Source of the DNA: Alteribacillus sp. YIM 98480
GTDB lineage: Bacteria; Bacillota; Bacilli; Bacillales; Marinococcaceae
Direction of reading: 5' to 3'
NCBI RefSeq assembly: GCF_009765375.1
Contig: NZ_VTOK01000008.1
Coordinates: 66,982 to 130,981, forward strand
DNA: 64,000 bases
Position numbers and translations under genes: made by a program. The notes beneath the pieces were generated by a model. The model saw only the letters and a program-made list of their open reading frames with translations, did not search any database and was not told the DNA's origin. The stretch's first letter is position 1. The number at the start of each line of letters is the position of its first letter. This document shows, piece by piece, positions 58,771-64,000 of this stretch.

Positions 58771-59412
58771 TTGTTGGGTTATCGAATCTTCTTATATCTT
58801 GCTGGGATGATTATTAACTTTCTCGGTGTCGCATTAATTGTAAAGTCAGATGTAGGAGCTGGCTTTTGGACCGCCTTTTTTGTCAGTATTACGGAACACG
58901 CGGGAATGACGGCAGGGTTTTGGTACGGTTTGTTTCAAATGATATTTATTTTCGTCAATGCTAGGCTGTTAGGTTTTCGTCCTGAATGGGCAGCTATTGT
59001 TCCCCTTGTACTAGAAGCCATTATTTTAGATTTTTGGCTAGAAGTGGTCTTTCATTCGGTCCATTTGCAAACTGCCCCGATTCTTACAAAATTCACTGTT
59101 TTTAGTTGTGGACTCCTGCTCGTAAGTCTTGGTGTGGCGATTTACATTCTGCCTCGTTTTACAAAAGCACCCGTCGATCAATTATTTTTATCGATGAGTG
59201 AAAGATTTGATTGGAGTGTGAGAAAATCACAAACAATATTAGCACTGATGGTTACAAGTTTAGCGGTACTGCTTGGCGGCCCTGTTGGCGTCGGCACGAT
59301 CATTACCACATTTCTTCTAGGACCACTAATACAATTTTGGCAAGTAAAAGTGCAGCATTGGTATACCCCGCCGATCCCAGAAACGTTCATTACAACCGAT
59401 CCCTCACAATAA
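58771..59412 (+). CDS. YczE/YyaS-like integral membrane protein
   Basis: A 213-residue protein with five to six hydrophobic helices: LYLAGMIINFLGVALIVKSDVGAGFWTAFFV at the start and KAPVDQLFLSMSERFDWSVRKSQTILALMVTSLAVLLGGPVGVGTIITTFLLGPLIQ at the end. The pattern GVGTIITTFLxGPxIQ is typical of the YczE family, related to YitT. Function is unknown. TTG start at 58771, five bases after GGGGGTGAT; the nearby ATG is out of frame. Confidence 0.85.
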   Translation: MLGYRIFLYLAGMIINFLGVALIVKSDVGAGFWTAFFVSITEHAGMTAGFWYGLFQMIFIFVNARLLGFRPEWAAIVPLVLEAIILDFWLEVVFHSVHLQTAPILTKFTVFSCGLLLVSLGVAIYILPRFTKAPVDQLFLSMSERFDWSVRKSQTILALMVTSLAVLLGGPVGVGTIITTFLLGPLIQFWQVKVQHWYTPPIPETFITTDPSQ

Positions 59413-59424
59413 ACCATTAAAAAA

Positions 59425-59461
59425 GGTAAGCTTTATTCACGCAATGAATGAAAGGCTTACC
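59425..59461 (+). terminator. Terminator of the YczE-like gene
   Basis: GGTAAGC-...-GCTTACC stem about 12 bases after the stop, followed by TTAATCACTTTCC. Confidence 0.6.
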
Positions 59462-59948
59462 TTAATCACTTTCCTTATCTCCACTTATAAAGAAAACTTA
59501 GCTTTCCGCCTTTTTGCTTATGCTTATGCCTTTAACAAACCTAATCATTAAGCAGTCCTTATATCCTAATAAAGAAATAGAATAATATTTTCAGCTGTTG
59601 ACTTACTTATAGGACGTATTGCTTAATATATCTCAAAAAAACTGCCTTCCACTTCGGCAACTCCCATTTTTCTCTATGCAATTTTCCTTAATTATGATTA
59701 TAACCGGCGGATTCTTTCTGTCGGAAAACGGTCCTCTGAGGTTGAAAAACCGTAGAGAATGGTAGCACGAAGAATAGGTACGTTATATTTTTATTTCCTT
59801 GTGAAGGGGGGATTCGGACATTGAAAATAGTGTAAATCCATCGTCGTCGAACGAAATAGAAGAACAGATGTCCGCACAATTTTTCATAATTCCAGGTTTA
59901 GGTGATTTGCTGGGGTAAATATGTCCTTGTGCACTCCAAATAGAAAAA
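59462..59948. other. Convergent intergenic region, no supported gene
   Basis: Contains a weak tail-module remnant (CTTATGCCTTTAACAAACC near 59520) but no RBS-led frame or recognisable RNA. Confidence 0.45.
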
Positions 59949-59997
59949 GGGACCGGCCTCAAAAGTCAGTAGCTGATCGACCACTGGGACCGTTCCC
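59949..59997 (-). terminator. Terminator of the glycerate operon
   Basis: On the minus strand GGGAACGGTC pairs with GGCCGGTCCC (one mismatch, one G-T pair), enclosing a second small stem, and is followed by TTTTTC. It ends 26 bases after the glycerate kinase stop. Confidence 0.65.
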
Positions 59998-60022
59998 CAT
60001 TTTTCAAATATCCCACTCTTTT

Positions 60023-61150
60023 TTAGAGCCGGTAAACGTTCATGACATTTCTTACTGTTTCTTCTATCAGTCTATCCGTTTCGTTCATGGCTTCCTCTAA
60101 CGTTTTTGGTTCATCTAATATACTAAAACAAGCTTGAATACCATGTTTCTCTAATTGTTCATACCCGTGAGCTAAACTGCCAGAAATACAAATAACCGGA
60201 ATCCTTGTACGTTGAGCACGTTGTCCTACACCCATCGGGGCTTTTCCAAAAGTAGTTTGCTTATCGGTCTTCCCCTCTCCCGTGATGACCAAATCAGCTC
60301 GTTGCAATTCTTTTTCTATTTCAATAACTTCAAGCACAATATCAATTCCAGGTCTTAATTCTCCGTTCAAAAACGCTAGCAGTCCACCACCAAGGCCCCC
60401 TGCTGCCCCTGATCCAGGAACGTCAATGATATTTATTGACAGCTGTTCTTTTATCATATTTGCATAATGCAAGAGAGCCTTATCAAGTGTCTTTATCATA
60501 TCTGGTGCCGCTCCCTTTTGAGGTCCATAAATCTCTGAAGCACCATTTGGTCCGCATAATGGATTGGTCACATCACAAGCAACCATAATCTCTGTCTGCT
60601 GAAGACGAGGGTCCAGATTATCCGTAACAATCTGGTCTAAATACAGCAGGCTTTCCCCTCCCGCAGGAAGTTCCTCTCCATTTTTATCTAAAAATTGAAT
60701 GCCTAATGCAGAGGCCATACCAGCTCCTCCATCGTTTGTGGCGCTTCCGCCAATGCCTAGAATAACCTTCGTACAGCCATGATCAAGTGCTGTTTCAATG
60801 AGCTGTCCTGTTCCGTAAGTACTTGCTTGTAATGGATTTAAACGATTTTTTTCTACTAAAGGTAATCCAGAGGCTTCAGCCATTTCAATGACTGCAGTCT
60901 TGCCATCACCAAGGATTCCCCATGTCGCTTCCACCCGTTCACCTAATGGTCCTTGAACGGCTGTTTTAAAAAAGGAACCATTTGTACCCCGTACGAGAGC
61001 ATCAACGGTACCTTCTCCTCCGTCGGCAAGAGGCATCACCTTCACACTTGCTTCAGGGACAGCTGCTTCGACTCCCTTTTTTATCGCAGCACCCACGTCT
61101 GGAGATGACAAGCTGCCTTTGAAAGAATCTGGAGCAAGGATAATTTGCAT
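60023..61150 (-). CDS. Glycerate kinase (GlxK/GarK family)
   Basis: A 375-residue enzyme phosphorylating D-glycerate, most likely at the 2-position in this family. The start MQIILAPDSFKGSLSSPDVGAAIKKG and the motifs PLADGGEGTVDAL, GIGGSATNDGGAGMASALG and GSGAAGGLGGGLLAFL are diagnostic. Product 2-phosphoglycerate enters glycolysis. ATG 61150 lies just behind AAGGTG; the GTG at 61159 is inside the RBS. It is the last gene of an operon that also has a 2-hydroxyacid dehydrogenase and an RraA-type aldolase, consistent with an aldolase to glycerate route. Confidence 0.92.
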   Translation of the reverse strand: MQIILAPDSFKGSLSSPDVGAAIKKGVEAAVPEASVKVMPLADGGEGTVDALVRGTNGSFFKTAVQGPLGERVEATWGILGDGKTAVIEMAEASGLPLVEKNRLNPLQASTYGTGQLIETALDHGCTKVILGIGGSATNDGGAGMASALGIQFLDKNGEELPAGGESLLYLDQIVTDNLDPRLQQTEIMVACDVTNPLCGPNGASEIYGPQKGAAPDMIKTLDKALLHYANMIKEQLSINIIDVPGSGAAGGLGGGLLAFLNGELRPGIDIVLEVIEIEKELQRADLVITGEGKTDKQTTFGKAPMGVGQRAQRTRIPVICISGSLAHGYEQLEKHGIQACFSILDEPKTLEEAMNETDRLIEETVRNVMNVYRL

Positions 61151-61165
61151 ACTTTTCACCTTCTT

Positions 61166-62091
61166 TTAAGAAAAATATAATTGACTCAAATAAATCACAG
61201 CTGTCATCGTAAACATACTTAAAATGGTAGAAGATAAGACAATTTGTGAGGAAAACTCCGGCTGGTTATCATATTCTATTTCTAACAACACAACATTTAA
61301 GGCAGTCGGAACCGCACTAGAAATAATAAAAACTTGCGCCATCACACCAGACATCCCCATCACATAAACAAGCAGAAATGCGAGAACAGGCGATATAATT
61401 AACCGAATGGTATTGACACCAAGTACTTGTTTTAGATCAAACTTCCATCGAATCGTTCCCAGCTGTAACCCTAAAGTGATTAAAGCGATAGCAATAAATC
61501 CATTTACAATATAATCTAATGGAGTAACAACTGGTTCAGGAAGAGGCACGTCCAAAAGATGAAACACAACACCTAGAATCATCGCATAGATAACTGGCAT
61601 GTGGGTAAGCTCCATGAACAATTGTTTTTTAGATTTCATACTTGAGTTGATCGTGATCATCCCAAATGTAAATGGCAAGGTAGTCTGAATAACAACCATA
61701 ATAATCTGAATAGAAAATGCTAGATTATTATTGGGGAACACGAGCATAATCAAGGGCAAACCATAATTTCCAGTATTATAAAACATCACACTATTGATGA
61801 TGGTCGGAACTTTTGCGGCTTCCGTCTTTCTAAACTTTATATATAAAAGCGTGATGACTATTAAAGAGAAATAAAGCAGAAAAAGAAAGAGAAAAATATC
61901 ACTTAATACAGATAGCGAAATGTCGATACGATAGAGTTCAATAAAAACAAGAACAGGAATATAAACGGTAAATAAAAGTTTTGAAAAAATCTTTACATCA
62001 AAGTGATACTTTTTTGTAGAATCAGTCCGATCGATACGAGAATAAATAAAGGTATAATATTCGAGTATAAAATATGCAAAAAGATAACCAA
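61166..62091 (-). pseudogene. AEC-family organic acid transporter with a frameshift
   Basis: An auxin-efflux-carrier (AEC) type permease. From 62010 down to 61166 one frame reads KYHFDVKIFSKLLFTVYIPVLVFIELY ... NSVMFYNTGNYGLPLIMLVF ... VLLEIEYDNQPEFSSQIVLSSTI, a typical AEC body. The N-terminal helix (ILYSNIIPLFILVSIGLILQK) is in a different frame from a TTG at 62091, which has AAGGGA eight bases upstream. The two join at a run of six A on the minus strand (62010-62015); seven A would restore about 308 residues. So the gene is one base short: a real mutation, sequencing error or slippage site. Substrate probably glycerate or a related acid. Confidence 0.75.
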
Positions 62092-62255
62092 AAAATCATT
62101 CCCTTTTTTATAGAAAAAAGTAAACGGCTTAACACAGTGAATTTCTGCTAAACAGTTGTACTTTCAGCAATAACGGAGGAGAAAAAGACAACTGACTAGT
62201 TACAAATCCATTTATATGCCCATGAAAAGAGAATCAAAGAAAATCTTTGATTCTC

Positions 62256-63230
62256 TTACACTCGTACTTCATTCACCAAATGTGCAGGTACTTCATCGTT
62301 GAGCCCTTGAAGTAAATGATCAGCAGCCATTTTTGCCATATTGAGACGAGTATGTTTACTCGCACTGCCGATATGAGGCAAGGCAACGACATTCGGCAAA
62401 GTCAAGAGCGGATGGTCCGGAGAAGCTGGTTCTGTTTTAAAGACATCTAACCCTGCAGCCCAAATTTCCCCGTTTTTTAGGGCATCATAAAGAGCATCTT
62501 CATTCACAATTCCTCCCCTTGATGTATTCACAAGAACAGCTGAGCTTTTCATCAGCGCCAATTCCGACTCATTTATCAAGTTTACTGTTTCTGGCCGGTA
62601 AGGAGTGAGGACGCAAACAAAATCCGATTCTCTTAATAATGTTTCTTTATCAGCAAAGGAAATATCTAACTCTTCTTCTGCACGCATCTTACGACTCCGG
62701 CCGTTATAAAGCACGTTCATACCAAAACCATTGGCTCTTCTTGCAACAGCTTCCCCTATTCTTCCCAGACCGATAATACCAAGAGTTGCCCCGTAAATAT
62801 CCTGCCCGGTCAAAAGCATCGGAGACCATGTTTTCCACTTACCCTCTCTCAAATAGTCGGAGGACTCTATCAAGCGCCGGCTCGCTGCCATGAGAAGGGC
62901 AAACGTTAAGTCAGCGGTTGTCTCCGTGAGAATTCCCGGCGTGTTCGTCACCATGATGCCTTTTTCACTTGCCGCTTCTACATCAATGTTGTTATAGCCT
63001 ACTGCCATATTGCTAATGATTTTAAGATTGTTCGCTTCACTTAATAATTCAGCGTCTATATTTTCTGTTAATAAGCAGTAAATTCCCTCGACGTCTTGTA
63101 TCTCTTTTTTCAAAATGTCTCTTGGTACAGGAGTATCTTCTTTGTCCCACATTTTCACTTCACATGAAGCCTGGATTATTTCGAGGGCTTCCTCTGGTAT
63201 TTTCCTTGTTATATAGACTGTTGGCTTCAT
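62256..63230 (-). CDS. D-2-hydroxyacid dehydrogenase (glyoxylate/hydroxypyruvate reductase)
   Basis: A 324-residue NAD(P)-dependent enzyme. The cofactor motif is LGIIGLGRIGEAVARRA (about 147-163); catalytic residues are the Arg in NTSRGGIVNE, the Glu in FKTEP and the His in LPHIGSASKHTR. It resembles GyaR/GhrB enzymes that reduce glyoxylate to glycolate and hydroxypyruvate to D-glycerate. Its start overlaps the RraA gene stop by four bases and it precedes the transporter and glycerate kinase genes, so D-glycerate is the likely product. Confidence 0.9.
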   Translation of the reverse strand: MKPTVYITRKIPEEALEIIQASCEVKMWDKEDTPVPRDILKKEIQDVEGIYCLLTENIDAELLSEANNLKIISNMAVGYNNIDVEAASEKGIMVTNTPGILTETTADLTFALLMAASRRLIESSDYLREGKWKTWSPMLLTGQDIYGATLGIIGLGRIGEAVARRANGFGMNVLYNGRSRKMRAEEELDISFADKETLLRESDFVCVLTPYRPETVNLINESELALMKSSAVLVNTSRGGIVNEDALYDALKNGEIWAAGLDVFKTEPASPDHPLLTLPNVVALPHIGSASKHTRLNMAKMAADHLLQGLNDEVPAHLVNEVRV

Positions 63231-63904
63231 ACGCCTTCACACCCTTTTTTACGAAGCGTTTCATCTACCCAGCTTCGGTCAACCGTTCTATTTTCAATTT
63301 GTATCATCGTGTTTTCTTCCATCTTCTGTGTCGCTTCTACTTTTTCTACTAAATCCTCGGCTTGATCTAAAGGCACAACAACTAAGCCATCCATATCTCC
63401 GACAATAATATCACCAGGATGAACGACGACACCGCCCAGCTGTATTGGTACATTGATCTCACCTGGACCATCTTTATACGGTCCACGATGGATCACTCCT
63501 TTTGCGTACATCGGATAATTCATTTCCCGGATTTCTTTTGAATCACGAATGGCTCCATTAATAACAAAGCCTTCTACTCCATTTCCCTTCGCTATTCGTA
63601 CCATAATTTCTCCCATGATTGCATTCGTTACGTCTCCACCAGCGTCTACAACAATCACATCTCCTGGAGAAGCTTCATCAATCGCTTTATGAACGAGCAA
63701 ATTGTCGCCAGGTCTTGTCTTTACGGTATAAGCAGACCCTGCTAATGTCCCGTGTGTATGAATTGGGCGAATGGATGCATCTACACTGTTTAATCGATTC
63801 ATATTATCGGAAATATGGGGCGTTACAAATGTCTTATATTTATCAATCAGTTCTTGTGGTGCCCGTTTTTCTAAAGGTAAAATACGAAAACCTACATTAA
63901 CCAT
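63227..63904 (-). CDS. RraA-family 4-hydroxy-2-oxoacid aldolase
   Basis: A 225-residue protein of the RraA/HMG-aldolase family: the core GDNLLVHKAIDEASPGDVIVVDAGGDVTNAIMGEI and FVINGAIRDSKEIREMNYP includes the Arg-Asp pair of the aldolase active site (NGAIRD). Such enzymes cleave 4-hydroxy-4-methyl-2-oxoglutarate-type acids using a divalent metal. With the hydroxyacid dehydrogenase and glycerate kinase it makes a short acid-degradation route. It is the first gene of the operon, with GGAG upstream and a 35-base perfect palindrome 19 bases before the start. Confidence 0.88.
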   Translation of the reverse strand: MVNVGFRILPLEKRAPQELIDKYKTFVTPHISDNMNRLNSVDASIRPIHTHGTLAGSAYTVKTRPGDNLLVHKAIDEASPGDVIVVDAGGDVTNAIMGEIMVRIAKGNGVEGFVINGAIRDSKEIREMNYPMYAKGVIHRGPYKDGPGEINVPIQLGGVVVHPGDIIVGDMDGLVVVPLDQAEDLVEKVEATQKMEENTMIQIENRTVDRSWVDETLRKKGCEGV

Positions 63905-63922
63905 ATCATGTACACTCCTTTA

Positions 63923-63957
63923 CTTCTAAAACCGGTTTCAGAAACCGGTTTTAGAAG
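63923..63957. promoter_or_regulatory. 35-bp perfect palindrome, two AAACCGGTTT sites
   Basis: Arms of 17 bases on either side of A63940 are perfectly complementary. It contains two copies of AAACCGGTTT (each itself a palindrome) separated by CAG. The GAAACCGGTTTC form is like LacI-family operators. As RNA it would form a strong hairpin just before the RraA RBS. Confidence 0.75.
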
Positions 63958-64000
63958 AGCTTAAAAAAATATATTTTTATTGATGCTGTATATACGTCAC

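Noticed and set aside
59688-59879. 63-codon minus-strand frame
   Set aside because: No RBS, no motif, in a convergent intergenic region.

Overview
The window looks like a chromosome segment of a Bacillaceae bacterium, probably a moderate halophile or haloalkaliphile. It has the Firmicute core blocks ftsE-ftsX and hpf-secA-prfB (with the classic RF2 +1 frameshift), a cold-shock gene, strong AGGAGG ribosome-binding sites, sigma-D type flagellar promoters (TAAA-N15-GCCGATAT), and exported proteins very rich in Asp/Glu. Almost all genes lie on the minus strand; coordinates below are on the given strand.

Layout. 1-500: a 102-bp tandem repeat, probably a Lys/Glu-rich coiled-coil gene cut by the window edge. 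632-2845: a cysteine desulfurase-like gene and a CDF metal transporter. 3474-15287: a catabolic island of twelve genes with two regulators (LacI, GntR), two PfkB/ribokinase-type kinases, a ribose-type ABC importer, a BtpA/SgcQ protein, a phosphotriesterase-fold hydrolase, M20 and M28 hydrolases and a ThuA-like protein; the substrate is unknown. 15728-26606: housekeeping genes (M23 peptidase, ftsX, ftsE, cytochrome c551, YitT, an SDR, prfB, secA, hpf, csp). 27099-31033: a succinate-semialdehyde dehydrogenase, a lipoprotein and a hypothetical. 31798-34984: fliT, fliS, fliD. 35523-39896: an esterase, then tatC, tatA, an exported RidA-like protein and a twin-arginine flavin amine oxidase. 42245-44885: a second flagellar block (fliD2, flaG, a YvyF-like gene, a YjfB-like gene). 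44976-50573: an Rpn-type nuclease, a large GLUG-repeat surface protein and an MFS pump. 50690-56030: a probable opine/amino-acid type module (split cucumopine-synthase-like pair, sodium symporter, class V PLP enzyme, Crp-type regulator). 56547-58040: a flagellin carrying a complete von Willebrand A domain. 58771-63904: a YczE-like membrane protein and a glycerate pathway operon (RraA aldolase, 2-hydroxyacid dehydrogenase, AEC transporter with a frameshift, glycerate kinase).

The most unusual items are the vWA-flagellin, read apparently from a sigma-A promoter while the other flagellar genes have sigma-D promoters; the self-contained Tat module in which an exported amine oxidase sits with an exported imine-deaminase-like RidA and its own TatA and TatC; and the split cucumopine-like gene pair. 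The intergenic regions carry at least two families of dispersed structured repeats. All copies of the main family point in the same (+) direction.

Functions are read from motifs and remembered family features; no database search was run.
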